Shown here: one piece after another, positions 24,605-33,111 of the stretch
Layout of the letters: each line of letters opens with the position of its first letter
Numbering within the stretch: the first letter of the stretch is position 1
IMG/VR virus record: IMGVR_UViG_3300020470_005894
Coordinates: 1-64,000 of that record
Length of the DNA stretch: 64,000 nt
Strand: one strand, 5' to 3'
Source: a virus
Made by a program: the position numbers and the translations under genes
Notes under the pieces: model-generated
The model's input: only the letters and a program-made list of their open reading frames with translations
What the model was told of the DNA's origin: nothing
The model's database searches: none

Positions 24605-25985
24605 TGCTTTTTCCTCCTGAATTTTTTTGATTTTTTGCAATTCTAAATTGTTTATACTTATCTCTAAGCGCAGTTGCTAACTCGTTGGGCGCCATGGCAG
24701 GAGAAACAACTGGTGTATCAACTTTTGCTAAAACTTTAATATTAACGTTGCTGGTGTCCATAAAGATAGGAAAAACAAGCCCATCGGGCCCATTTCTATT
24801 TTTTGCAATAAACATTCTACCTGTATTAGCATTCTTATCTTTAATGGTTCTAGAAATAGAACAAATAAAGTCAGATACAAAGCACTTGTTAAAAGCTTCT
24901 GAAATAGATTCCATAGTTACAACTTCTGCGTTCAATCCTGTTCTGTTCGTCTGTGATGCCGTCCATAATGGGCATTTGTATTCTTGAGCTATAGCTCTTA
25001 AGTTTTCATAAATAGACTCTAATTCATTACGTTTCTCTTTAAAATTACTGACCGGCCTAAGCAAATCAGCGTAATCTACTAAAATCATATCGATTTTATG
25101 ATTTTTATTTTTTAATTTTTCTAAGTGCGACCTTAGCGTATTGGTAGAAGCTGTTTTAGTTGGGTATTCTTTAATCACCAAAGAGCCCTCAACCTCACTG
25201 ATCAATTCTAGAACTTCATCTTTTTGATGAAAAAGTGTATTCAGTGGTACACCACTGATGCAGCTATCATATCTTTGGCCTGTTACAGCCTCTGAAAGCT
25301 CCAGTGTATAGTGCACTACGTTTTTTCCAGCCTTAACAGCTTGTGAGCCTAAATGAGCTAATACCATTGATTTTCCAGCTCCAGTCGGAGCAATTACAAC
25401 GCCAAGCTCACCTGAGCCTAGACCTTTCTTCATTAAAGAATCTACCTTTTCCCAACCTGTTGAGACCGGGTTTCTAGCTTTAATTTCATAGCGCAATTCA
25501 AAATCCCTAATAAAATCGTGTCCAAAGTTATTATCATTTCCTAGATTTAAGGCAACGTCAATCACTTGTCGCACCTCATCGTATGAGGAATTTTGTATCA
25601 AATCAACAGAAGTCATAAGTGCTTCTTTAAGTTTTTGTTTCTTGCAAAAATCTAAACTAGTCTCTTTGATATATTGTCCATCTTGTACCGTCTTGACGCA
25701 AATTCTGGCAAAATAGTCTCTTACCTGTTTTTTTGCTGAATCATTTAAGTTTTCAAGTTCCGTCCTCAATATTGAGGCTAGAATCTTCTTTGTAGGATGC
25801 ACACCATATTTTCTACGATAATCATATATTCTAGATACAAAAATGCGAAGATAGCTCAACTCGAAAAACTGAGTGTCTATTACCTCTTCAATCTGATCTG
25901 CGAAAGGACGATCTTCTAGAATCATCTGCGCCAAAGTCTCTTGAAACTGCTTTCCATACTTAGAAAAGCTTAGCTCTTTAGTCAT
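24588..25985 (-). CDS. Replicative DNA helicase (DnaB / T4 gp41-like)
   Basis: 465 aa RecA-fold helicase. Walker A APTGAGKS at 199-206, Walker B DMILVDYA at 299-306, then QTNRTGLNAE (motif H4 type) and a final arginine region FIAKNRNG. The first 150 residues form an all-helical N-terminal domain as in gp41. It should unwind DNA 5'-3' ahead of DnaE. No separate DnaG-type primase is seen in the window. Start at the ATG at 25985 after GGAGGAG. Overlaps RNR by 17 nt. Confidence 0.93.
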   Translation of the reverse strand: MTKELSFSKYGKQFQETLAQMILEDRPFADQIEEVIDTQFFELSYLRIFVSRIYDYRRKYGVHPTKKILASILRTELENLNDSAKKQVRDYFARICVKTVQDGQYIKETSLDFCKKQKLKEALMTSVDLIQNSSYDEVRQVIDVALNLGNDNNFGHDFIRDFELRYEIKARNPVSTGWEKVDSLMKKGLGSGELGVVIAPTGAGKSMVLAHLGSQAVKAGKNVVHYTLELSEAVTGQRYDSCISGVPLNTLFHQKDEVLELISEVEGSLVIKEYPTKTASTNTLRSHLEKLKNKNHKIDMILVDYADLLRPVSNFKEKRNELESIYENLRAIAQEYKCPLWTASQTNRTGLNAEVVTMESISEAFNKCFVSDFICSISRTIKDKNANTGRMFIAKNRNGPDGLVFPIFMDTSNVNIKVLAKVDTPVVSPAMAPNELATALRDKYKQFRIAKNQKNSGGKSIGVTE

Positions 25986-26016
25986 ATTCTCCTCCAATAA
26001 ACATATTAGCTACATT

Positions 26017-26991
26017 CTAGCGATTGTCTATAGAAATTCTGTTTAAGTGCTGAAAAAGTTCAATGAAATTAATTTCTCCAAATCCATCTTTTAACATCAT
26101 CTTAATTAACTCGGTCTTATTAAAGCTCAAGTCAGGGTTCTCAATTGTCTCACGAATTGTTTTCTTCATAGCGGGATCTAAAATTGGTGCATAAAGTTGC
26201 ATCATCTTATAATTCCTTCTTAAAGTTTCTTCGTTCTCTAAAACTTTCTGATAAGCTTTCACACTTGATTGTTCTAAAGAATCTCTGCAGTGTCCTAAAA
26301 GCTCGTCAAAAGTAACTGATTTTTTTTGTTTTAGAAAGGGGAAGCGCTTAGCAATTGTCTTTAGGCCTAGGCCTTCAATCCCCTCAATGTTGTCTGATTT
26401 GTCACCCTCCATGGCTCTTGCCATGGCAAAATTTGCGGGATGGATATTAAACTTATTCAAAATTTTGTTTTCGTTTAAAACCTCTTTTTGAATTGGTCTA
26501 TACTGTACGGTTTTAGTGCCTAAGAGCTGAAAGAAGTCTTTGTCACTTGACACAATTAGTTTTTCTGCATTTTCAAGTGATTTAAGCTGTGTAACATAAG
26601 CGATTATATCATCTGCTTCTGTGCTTTTAAACATCAATTGAATTATAGGGACTTGATTATAATATTCAATCAGACGTGATTGTTGCCAGATTTTGTTCTC
26701 AATCTCCTGGGATTCTGACATGTTTCTAATGCCTCGGTTTAATCGAATCGGCTTTCTGCCGTCTTTATAATCCTTTTTCATTAGCTTGCGCTTAGCAGAG
26801 CCACCCTCGCCGTCCCAGCAAACAATAATTAAATCTGGCTTTGACTCTCTGCATATTTTTTGAATGCTCTGAAAGCAACCCTTAAGGCCACCGATCGGTG
26901 CACCATTCGCTGACAAGCTAGGATTAACTATGTAATTACGAAAAAAAAGGTTCAATTGATCAATAATTAAAACTCTCTTACCATCATACAT
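26017..26991 (-). CDS. 5'-3' exonuclease (flap nuclease family)
   Basis: 324 aa of the PIN-like nuclease family that includes the Pol I N-terminal domain and T4 RNase H. Metal residues visible: [12 protein letters not shown] with Asp11, [18 protein letters not shown], and [10 protein letters not shown]. The helix-3-turn-helix [14 protein letters not shown] follows. It should remove RNA primers. It complements the family A polymerase, which lacks this domain and is encoded 5 kb upstream. Overlaps gmd by 8 nt. Confidence 0.93.
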   Translation of the reverse strand: MYDGKRVLIIDQLNLFFRNYIVNPSLSANGAPIGGLKGCFQSIQKICRESKPDLIIVCWDGEGGSAKRKLMKKDYKDGRKPIRLNRGIRNMSESQEIENKIWQQSRLIEYYNQVPIIQLMFKSTEADDIIAYVTQLKSLENAEKLIVSSDKDFFQLLGTKTVQYRPIQKEVLNENKILNKFNIHPANFAMARAMEGDKSDNIEGIEGLGLKTIAKRFPFLKQKKSVTFDELLGHCRDSLEQSSVKAYQKVLENEETLRRNYKMMQLYAPILDPAMKKTIRETIENPDLSFNKTELIKMMLKDGFGEINFIELFQHLNRISIDNR

Positions 26992-27970
26992 AAATACCTA
27001 CCTTATTTAGTTTAAAATCTGATTCGTACATCATCTCTACTAAATCTAGAAACGATACCTTCGGAGTCCAGTTTAATTTATTTTTTGCTTTAGTAGGATC
27101 TCCCAGCAGCACTGGTACTTCATGAGGCCTAAAGAGCCTCTCGTCAATCTCGACGTGCTTATTGATAGATAATTTAGCAATTTCAAAAACCCTCTCTAAA
27201 AACTCTTTTACCGTGTGTGTCTCTCCAGTGGCTATCACATAATCATCCGGCTCGTCTTGTTGCAACATAAGCCACATAGCCTCAACATAATCTCCCGCAA
27301 ATCCCCAATCTCTCTTTGCGTCTAGATTTCCTAAATATAATTTATCCTGCATGCCTAATTTAATTCTAGCTGCAGCTTTTGTTATCTTTCTGGTGACAAA
27401 TGTTTCACCGCGTCTAGGCGACTCGTGATTAAACAAAATACCAGAAGAAGCATGCATGCCGTATCCAATCCTATAATTTCTCACTAAATTATGTCCAAAT
27501 AATTTGGCGCATGCGTAGGGTGAGGCTGGGGTCATCCTAGTATTTTCATCCTGAGGCACTGAGGGATTATCACCAAACATTTCTGAAGAAGAAGCTTGAT
27601 AAAATCTTGCATCAGGTGCTAGAAGACGACATGCTTCTAGAAATCTTAATGTGCCCATCGCAACAGAGTCTACCGTCTCCTCTGGCACCTCAAAAGAAAC
27701 TCTAACATGCGATTGTGCTGCTAGATTATAAATTTCAGTCGGCTGTGCTTCATGAATAATTCTGTACAAAGAGGCAGAATCATGCATATTTCCGTAAACC
27801 ATTTTAAAATTTGGGTTGTTGTATATATGATCAATTCTATCTGTAGCTATAAGGGAAGTTCTTCTTTTTATTCCAGTGACCTTATAGCCCTTACTTAAAA
27901 GTAGCTCTGCAAGATAAGAGCCGTCTTGGCCGGTTACACCACTAATTAAAGCACTTTTGCTGCCATACAT
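26984..27970 (-). CDS. gmd: GDP-mannose 4,6-dehydratase
   Basis: 328 aa short-chain dehydrogenase fold. NADP site [14 protein letters not shown] at 11-24, [12 protein letters not shown], catalytic SSSEMFG with Glu130, and the Tyr152/Lys156 pair in YACAK. Converts GDP-mannose to GDP-4-keto-6-deoxymannose, a precursor of fucose, rhamnose and perosamine type sugars. Gmd is found in many marine phages and may alter host surface sugars or decorate phage parts. Ribosome site AGGAAA before the ATG. Confidence 0.96.
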   Translation of the reverse strand: MYGSKSALISGVTGQDGSYLAELLLSKGYKVTGIKRRTSLIATDRIDHIYNNPNFKMVYGNMHDSASLYRIIHEAQPTEIYNLAAQSHVRVSFEVPEETVDSVAMGTLRFLEACRLLAPDARFYQASSSEMFGDNPSVPQDENTRMTPASPYACAKLFGHNLVRNYRIGYGMHASSGILFNHESPRRGETFVTRKITKAAARIKLGMQDKLYLGNLDAKRDWGFAGDYVEAMWLMLQQDEPDDYVIATGETHTVKEFLERVFEIAKLSINKHVEIDERLFRPHEVPVLLGDPTKAKNKLNWTPKVSFLDLVEMMYESDFKLNKVGIYV

Positions 27971-27986
27971 TATTTTTCCTTTTTTG

Positions 27987-28319
27987 TTAGCGGTATATTC
28001 TACTAACTACCTTAGTCGCTCTTCTAGGTATGAAAGAATATATTCCATCGATTTTTATTGATTCATCAGCCATTTTTTTTAATTGCTGCGCAACAGTTGG
28101 CTCTTGTCTAAAAAATTTTACTTTAAGCTCTGTTCGCTCTACCGTTTCACTAATAGACCGTGCTGGCCCAGTAATTGTTACAACTGTTATACCACAAACT
28201 CCACGTAAATTATCGGTAATTATGGTAATGTTTTTACTTCGATCAGAGCGTAGCACACACTCTGCCTCCCAAAGAGTTTCGTTTAAATATTCTTTTACTA
28301 CACTTTTCAATGATTCCAT
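27987..28319 (-). CDS. Hypothetical protein, 110 aa
   Basis: Alternating beta pattern: [34 protein letters not shown], then a helix and [13 protein letters not shown] small alpha/beta fold is likely but no family is recognised. Position between gmd and the deaminase suggests no clear role. GGAGG-type ribosome site before the ATG. Confidence 0.75.
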   Translation of the reverse strand: MESLKSVVKEYLNETLWEAECVLRSDRSKNITIITDNLRGVCGITVVTITGPARSISETVERTELKVKFFRQEPTVAQQLKKMADESIKIDGIYSFIPRRATKVVSRIYR

Positions 28320-28345
28320 AGGACAACCTCCACAATCTAAGTAGT

Positions 28346-28786
28346 TTATAGTTTATACATTTCTATGCTGTTATCGTCAACAGTGTAGTAGACTCTCTTG
28401 ACACCCACATGTTTAAGCGCTTCGTGGCACATAGAACAAGGCTTACTATTACGAAACTCTCCTTTTTTGTTAACGCGGCAAACATATACGTCCGCACCGG
28501 TCGTAACTGCTCTAGACAAGCCTAGTATGCAACCAAGCTCAGCATGTATTGTAGCATACCCCCTATCTGGATCTCTAAATCGCGTACCAAAAGAACAAAA
28601 CTTATCCTTATTATAACAGGTATTAATAACAGACCCGCCCTTGACTAATATTGCACCATGTCTTATTTTGCCATACTGACTTCCAAAAGCCACATTCTTT
28701 GCGAGATTAAAATATCTTTCGATCTTTTTCGTAGGCTTTATGACTGTCCCAACGTAAGGAGTGTGGTTTTTAAATTTCGTACTCAT
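28346..28786 (-). CDS. Cytidine/deoxycytidylate deaminase family protein
   Basis: 146 aa. Zinc site HAE at 81-83 and PCSMC at 116-120 (Cys117, Cys120), with catalytic Glu83. The HAE form with PCxxC is shared by dCMP deaminases. In phages the usual job is dCMP to dUMP, feeding dTMP synthesis, and the dUTPase gene fits. Substrate is not proven. Starts after recA in the same operon. Confidence 0.88.
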   Translation of the reverse strand: MSTKFKNHTPYVGTVIKPTKKIERYFNLAKNVAFGSQYGKIRHGAILVKGGSVINTCYNKDKFCSFGTRFRDPDRGYATIHAELGCILGLSRAVTTGADVYVCRVNKKGEFRNSKPCSMCHEALKHVGVKRVYYTVDDNSIEMYKL

Positions 28787-28798
28787 GTAACAAAAAAA

Positions 28799-29911
28799 CT
28801 ATTCCTCTTGATCAATATCATAAAAATCTTCTGCCCGTCCTTGCTTGCTGTCAAAACGCATGATAATGTCTTCATCCATTACTTCAAGCACTCTATCCTT
28901 GAACTTATCGTCTTTTAATTTGTCTAGCCATTTGGCAGCTTGAAATTTTTCCTCTCTTCCGTCCTTGTATACAAGGCTGTACCAAGCGCCTGATTGTTTA
29001 AGGTTGTCAGAGCCCTTAATTGCCTCAAGCCAGCTTTCTTCGTCCTTAATACCGACATCACCACCCCAAAGAATCTTAAACGTACACTGTCGTCCTTCAG
29101 TGCCAAACCTGCTTTTCTTGAGAGTTACTTTAACTTCTGAGCCAACTCTAAAGCCGTTATCATCTACAATAAAGCTAGCCTTAGCCTTCCTCTTTGTAAG
29201 CCATATTCGCAGCGAATAAGCATAGTGCATTGCTTTGCCGCCCGGAGTTACGTAGGGAGTTGTCATAGCTTCTGCTACATTGCTAGTGATATTAGTTTTT
29301 AATTGATTGAGCACTAAAAATGTCGATTTCGAAGCAGCGATAGGCACTGTCAGTTTAGACATGCCTTTAGCTAAAATTCGCGGCTTGACAGCCATTGAAG
29401 ATTGTGGGTTGAAATCTCCCTCTACATCACTGACTGAAGGTGTCAAGGCAAGAGAATCCCAGATAAATAACATCCTGTTGTCGTTAGATCCTAATAGCTC
29501 CTCAATGGTTTCCAACACATACTCAACACTAGTTGGCTGCAAATAAAGAATGTTGTCGACATCACAACCAGCACTAGCTAAAAAATCAGGATCGATAGCT
29601 GATTCTGCGTCAAAGTATACTACATCAATACCCATTTTTTGAGCGTTTGCAGCAATTTGCGCGGCCATAAAAGACTTTCCCGAACCCTCAAGGCCGGCAA
29701 TTTCAACAACCTTGCCGACTGGTATTCCTGCTAGCTTTCCTCTACAAATAACACTGTCAAGCCACCTTGATCCAGTTGGAATCCAATCTTTTACCTGTGT
29801 CGGATTTTCTTTGGTCAGGTCAAAAGCTACTTCCATACCAGCTTTTTTATTGATGAGATTTCTCATCTCGCCAATGCTTAATCTTCCTAATTTTCTTGAT
29901 TTTTTAGCCAT
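28799..29911 (-). CDS. uvsX: Recombinase RecA / UvsX
   Basis: 370 aa. Walker A GLEGSGKS at 73-80, DAESAIDPDFL, LFIWDSLAL as Walker B, and LVLNQLKTNI as the L2 DNA-binding region, then GGKAMHYAYSLRIWL. It should drive strand exchange and recombination-dependent replication. Features are between bacterial RecA and T4 UvsX. The C-terminus is acidic (GRAEDFYDIDQEE). Overlaps the membrane protein gene upstream by 25 nt; SSB is two genes upstream. Confidence 0.95.
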   Translation of the reverse strand: MAKKSRKLGRLSIGEMRNLINKKAGMEVAFDLTKENPTQVKDWIPTGSRWLDSVICRGKLAGIPVGKVVEIAGLEGSGKSFMAAQIAANAQKMGIDVVYFDAESAIDPDFLASAGCDVDNILYLQPTSVEYVLETIEELLGSNDNRMLFIWDSLALTPSVSDVEGDFNPQSSMAVKPRILAKGMSKLTVPIAASKSTFLVLNQLKTNITSNVAEAMTTPYVTPGGKAMHYAYSLRIWLTKRKAKASFIVDDNGFRVGSEVKVTLKKSRFGTEGRQCTFKILWGGDVGIKDEESWLEAIKGSDNLKQSGAWYSLVYKDGREEKFQAAKWLDKLKDDKFKDRVLEVMDEDIIMRFDSKQGRAEDFYDIDQEE

Positions 29912-30180
29912 GTTTCCTCTTGTACTTTTGGTAATTCTAAAGTTATATCTGGATCTTGTATCGAGTATATAACTGGTGTGTGATTAACATAATCACGCTT
30001 TATCTGATCAGCAAGTGAAATAAGCAGAGGTTCTATTTTTTTTACTTCCTCAACAACTTCCTCACTTTGGGTTTTAGCTTCTACTCGTATTTTAAGCATT
30101 CTATTTTCTAATATCGCGCCAGTAGCTAACCCTAGGCAGAATAAAGATATTCCAAAACCAGTGTACAATAAGGCTTCCAT
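29887..30180 (-). CDS. Membrane-anchored hypothetical protein, 97 aa
   Basis: Residues 5-25 are one membrane helix (LLYTGFGISLFCLGLATGAI), then a charged coiled-coil-like segment (RVEAKTQSEEVVEEVKKIE) and a soluble tail. Located between the SSB and RecA genes, so a membrane-tethered replication factor is conceivable, but nothing else supports that. Confidence 0.7.
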   Translation of the reverse strand: MEALLYTGFGISLFCLGLATGAILENRMLKIRVEAKTQSEEVVEEVKKIEPLLISLADQIKRDYVNHTPVIYSIQDPDITLELPKVQEETWLKNQEN

Positions 30181-30213
30181 AGCTACTAATAACTAGTGAT
30201 AAAACTAAAATTT

Positions 30214-30237
30214 GAGGCCTCTGTAAACCCAGGCCTC
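30214..30237 (-). terminator. Rho-independent terminator after the SSB gene
   Basis: Minus strand GAGGCCT-(10 nt)-AGGCCTC followed by AAATTTTAGTTTT. It ends the single-strand binding protein transcript, allowing it to be made at higher levels than the genes downstream. Confidence 0.75.
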
Positions 30238-30254
30238 CCTGCGGTGGAGGAGCG

Positions 30255-30998
30255 TTAGCTAAGCAATTCAGCGAAAGCTTGGTCGACAGCACTACCATCA
30301 GTTGTACCATTATACTTGGATGATTCGTTTGACACGCTCTCGGCATCACTCTCCGAGAGCAGGAACTCATCAAGCATTGCTTGCACCTGCTCAGGCGTCT
30401 TGCGTTCAAAAACCTCATCAAAGTTAGGAATTTGGTCCAAGAAAGTAGCTACCTCGTCTTGACTCTTCATCATTGGAGATGGCTTACGACGCGGTGTGAT
30501 AGTCGTCTGTGGAAACTGCGCTCCAGCTGGCTTACCATAATTAATTGTAAGATCTGTCCCTTCAGCAACATCGGTGATATCACCATACTCGGGATTTAGT
30601 ACTAGATTCAATAGCTCCTTATAGGCAGTCTTTCCAAAGCCCCATAGACGTACGCCCTTCTCTTCTTCTCCACGAACAAGAACTGGAGCGAAGAAGCGTT
30701 GACGAGCGGAAAGATCCTTTGCCATCTTGATGGACTCATCTGTACCATCCTTATAAAGTTGACGGACAAAGTCGTTCAACGGATCATCTTCACCAAAATT
30801 TTTCTTTGGACTAAGAAAACCAGCGTTCTTGCCTAGGTTGTAATGAAACCAGTATTCCTTAAATGGATCACCGTCAGGAGTTGGTACGATACGAATCGTC
30901 TGCTCTCCGTCCTCAGGGCGCCAAAAAACACTCTGTCCATTCCCGCGATTTTCCAAGGCATCGCGCTTTGCCTTCATCTTTGCTAAATCAATACCCAT
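30255..30998 (-). CDS. Single-stranded DNA-binding protein (T4 gp32-like)
   Basis: 247 aa. N-terminal basic segment, then an OB-fold core with FWRPEDGEQTIRIVPTPDGD and KEYWFHYNLG, VRLWGFGKTAYKELL near 125 and an acidic Asp/Glu/Ser C-terminal tail as in gp32. The zinc cysteines of gp32 are absent. It coats single-stranded DNA at forks and helps UvsX. Own leader with hairpin and AAGGAG ribosome site; terminator after it. Confidence 0.88.
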   Translation of the reverse strand: MGIDLAKMKAKRDALENRGNGQSVFWRPEDGEQTIRIVPTPDGDPFKEYWFHYNLGKNAGFLSPKKNFGEDDPLNDFVRQLYKDGTDESIKMAKDLSARQRFFAPVLVRGEEEKGVRLWGFGKTAYKELLNLVLNPEYGDITDVAEGTDLTINYGKPAGAQFPQTTITPRRKPSPMMKSQDEVATFLDQIPNFDEVFERKTPEQVQAMLDEFLLSESDAESVSNESSKYNGTTDGSAVDQAFAELLS

Positions 30999-31033
30999 TG
31001 TATTTTCTCCTTTTTGCTTTTAGCTATAGTACA

Positions 31034-31051
31034 GTCGGCCAATCTCCCGAC
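31034..31051 (-). promoter_or_regulatory. Hairpin in the SSB leader
   Basis: GTCGG/CCGAC stem with an 8-nt loop, about 35 nt before the ATG at 30998. T4 gp32 represses its own translation by binding a leader structure, so an autoregulatory site is possible. Short stem, tentative. Confidence 0.3.
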
Positions 31052-31095
31052 CGTCTGTTAATAGAATAAAAACCGTCTTTAATAAGTAAAATAAT

Positions 31096-31929
31096 TTATT
31101 CTACTTTTTGTTCTTGAATAAAAGACGCATGCTGCACGGTATATACGTAATCGTGCTCATAAGTTGTAGAATAAATGGCAAAGCCAGCGTCGTTCTTATC
31201 TGAAGAAGCTTCTTTTACAAAAGACCTTATCTTATGTAAGATATTCTTATCTTCTTCAAGTGTTTTTTCGTTTATACCATAAAAATAATTTTTTGTACGC
31301 GCAAATTTTAAATCATAAAAAAGCTTTTCACTGCCAGTTTCGTAGTTTACAACGCCAAAAGTTGAAATTCTAGCAGTTTCTGGCTCCTTAGAGACAGATG
31401 TCAATAGCGGCTCATTGTTTTCAAAAACATTGATCATATTATACGTGCTTGAAATAACATTGTTGATGTCTTTCCAGTAGTCTTTAATTGATATATTTTC
31501 CACTATTTCTTCTACTAAATTATTTGAAACCACATACATCTTCTTCAACAACGCAGATCTGGCGTAGTTTTGCAAAATATTAAATGTAACATTACATTTA
31601 AGCTTCTCTTCGTTAGACATTTGACTAATATCAGGCTTTATAAACAAAACGGTTGTAGGTTCGCTTTTAATTTGTTCAAGGAGACGCAGAGCGCACCCAC
31701 TTATGTTTCCGCTACCACACATTATGAGAGTTGTGTCTCCCTTACATTTTGATAAACTTAACTTTTTATAGTTTTTTTCATAATCTTCATGAGAATTTTG
31801 ATACTTAACCGGCAGAAATGTATCATACCCCTTGTTTTCTGTGTCAACACAAAAAACCTTATATTGTTCATAATTTTTAAAATTATTAGCTATTTGACAG
31901 CCAGCGTTTCCTAATCCTATAATATTCAT
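31096..31929 (-). CDS. Divergent FtsZ/tubulin-like protein, 277 aa
   Basis: Several segments align by eye with FtsZ in order: IIGLGNAGCQIANNF at 3-17 (FtsZ GVGGGGxNAVN), VFCVDTE at 25-31 (AVNTD), MCGSGNISGCALRLLEQI at 70-87 in the place of the GGGTGTG loop, TVLFIKPD at 93-100 (VVTKPF), and VVSNNLVEEIV at 133-143 (IPNDxLLEI). The T7-loop acidic residues are not obvious, so GTP hydrolysis may be weak or lost. At 277 aa it lacks the long C-terminal tail. ATGA overlap with the polymerase gene. Alternative: an unrelated Rossmann-type protein. Confidence 0.65.
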   Translation of the reverse strand: MNIIGLGNAGCQIANNFKNYEQYKVFCVDTENKGYDTFLPVKYQNSHEDYEKNYKKLSLSKCKGDTTLIMCGSGNISGCALRLLEQIKSEPTTVLFIKPDISQMSNEEKLKCNVTFNILQNYARSALLKKMYVVSNNLVEEIVENISIKDYWKDINNVISSTYNMINVFENNEPLLTSVSKEPETARISTFGVVNYETGSEKLFYDLKFARTKNYFYGINEKTLEEDKNILHKIRSFVKEASSDKNDAGFAIYSTTYEHDYVYTVQHASFIQEQKVE

Positions 31930-33104
31930 TTAACTTCCCTCATAACACCAAAATTCTTTCCTATTCGTAAATTTGTTTTAATTTTGCCCAGCTTTGTATC
32001 TCCAAACTGCTGTAAGATCTCTTCAACTAGTGGTCGATCTTCCAGAGAATAATCAAGCACTAGGCTATCGTGCACACAAAAAGAAACAGTCGATTTTCTA
32101 TCTGATAGAATTTTATTAATTTTCATTGCTGAGTGTAAAAACATATCGCTAGCAGTGCTTTGCACAAGGTAATTAACTGCCTTATCCCTACCAACATCAA
32201 TATTGCGCCCAAAAGGCGTATGAACGGCGTTATTGAGATAGTATTTTTCATATAGGCGGTCGCGATCTAAAAATTGATTTAACTTTTTATTTTTAGCTTG
32301 GGGGTTATAAAGCCATGCAAATACTTTTTTCTTTGCTTGTTCGCGAGTATACTTCCCAGCAAAAATATTTTCAGAAATCCACTGATGAATATCTTCAGCG
32401 GGCTGGTCTTGTCCCAAAAGATAAAATAGAACTCTGATCTCTGCAGCATTGTAGTCCAACTCAATAAAACAGTCATTTGTAGGCTTAATTGCTCTTCTAA
32501 GGCTCTTGTTGAGAGTAAGAATAGGAAAACTATTTTTATTTGTAGTCAAACGACCTGTCACTGTACCAAAGGCGTTATAACTAATAAAAGGCGGTGAGCT
32601 TTTTATTTTTTGTACAACTTTCCTTACCGCACTTTCCGACATGTCTAGATTGTGTAAATCTATATTTAATTTTTGTTTCTCAAGGACCTTTAAGAAAATT
32701 ATTAAATCATACAAAAAATCATGATTTTCAGGTTTTTTTTCCTCTTTAAATACATGTTCAGTAATCTGATTTTTTACTTCAAAAAACTCCAGTAAAAACC
32801 AATCAGGCATTAAATCATAAAAACATATATCTTGTAAATTAATTTTACTTTTTTGGAATGAATTTAGAAAAGCAGATGCCTTTTTGTTTAAGGCCAGCCA
32901 ATATGGCTTCAAGTCCTCTGGGCAACAATCATCTAGTGTTTTGCCCATAGACCATATAATGCCACAATCGTAACGCTCATTGGCAAAATTAGATGCAGGA
33001 AACCAAGTTCGTGTTAAATTTAAATCCTCGCTAGCTTCTTTAATTTCACCGTCGACATACACACTGGTACATTGATTTTTATTATCAAGAACTTGAAAAA
33101 GCAA
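31926..33104 (-). CDS. Family A DNA polymerase, polymerase domain only
   Basis: 392 aa. TGRLTTNK at 183-190, motif A DYNAAEIR at 217-224, motif B as R254-x3-K258-x7-Y266 followed by Asn where Gly is usual, and motif C VHDS at 344-347 with Ser instead of the usual catalytic Glu. No 5'-3' or clear 3'-5' exonuclease domain, and the 5'-3' nuclease is a separate gene. It may finish primer gaps after DnaE, or be catalytically altered. TTG start after GAGGAAAAA. Confidence 0.9.
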   Translation of the reverse strand: MLFQVLDNKNQCTSVYVDGEIKEASEDLNLTRTWFPASNFANERYDCGIIWSMGKTLDDCCPEDLKPYWLALNKKASAFLNSFQKSKINLQDICFYDLMPDWFLLEFFEVKNQITEHVFKEEKKPENHDFLYDLIIFLKVLEKQKLNIDLHNLDMSESAVRKVVQKIKSSPPFISYNAFGTVTGRLTTNKNSFPILTLNKSLRRAIKPTNDCFIELDYNAAEIRVLFYLLGQDQPAEDIHQWISENIFAGKYTREQAKKKVFAWLYNPQAKNKKLNQFLDRDRLYEKYYLNNAVHTPFGRNIDVGRDKAVNYLVQSTASDMFLHSAMKINKILSDRKSTVSFCVHDSLVLDYSLEDRPLVEEILQQFGDTKLGKIKTNLRIGKNFGVMREVK

Positions 33105-33111
33105 TTTTTCC

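Noticed and set aside
26984-26991. Frameshift between gmd and the exonuclease gene
   Set aside because: It is a simple 8-nt overlap with complete domains on both sides.
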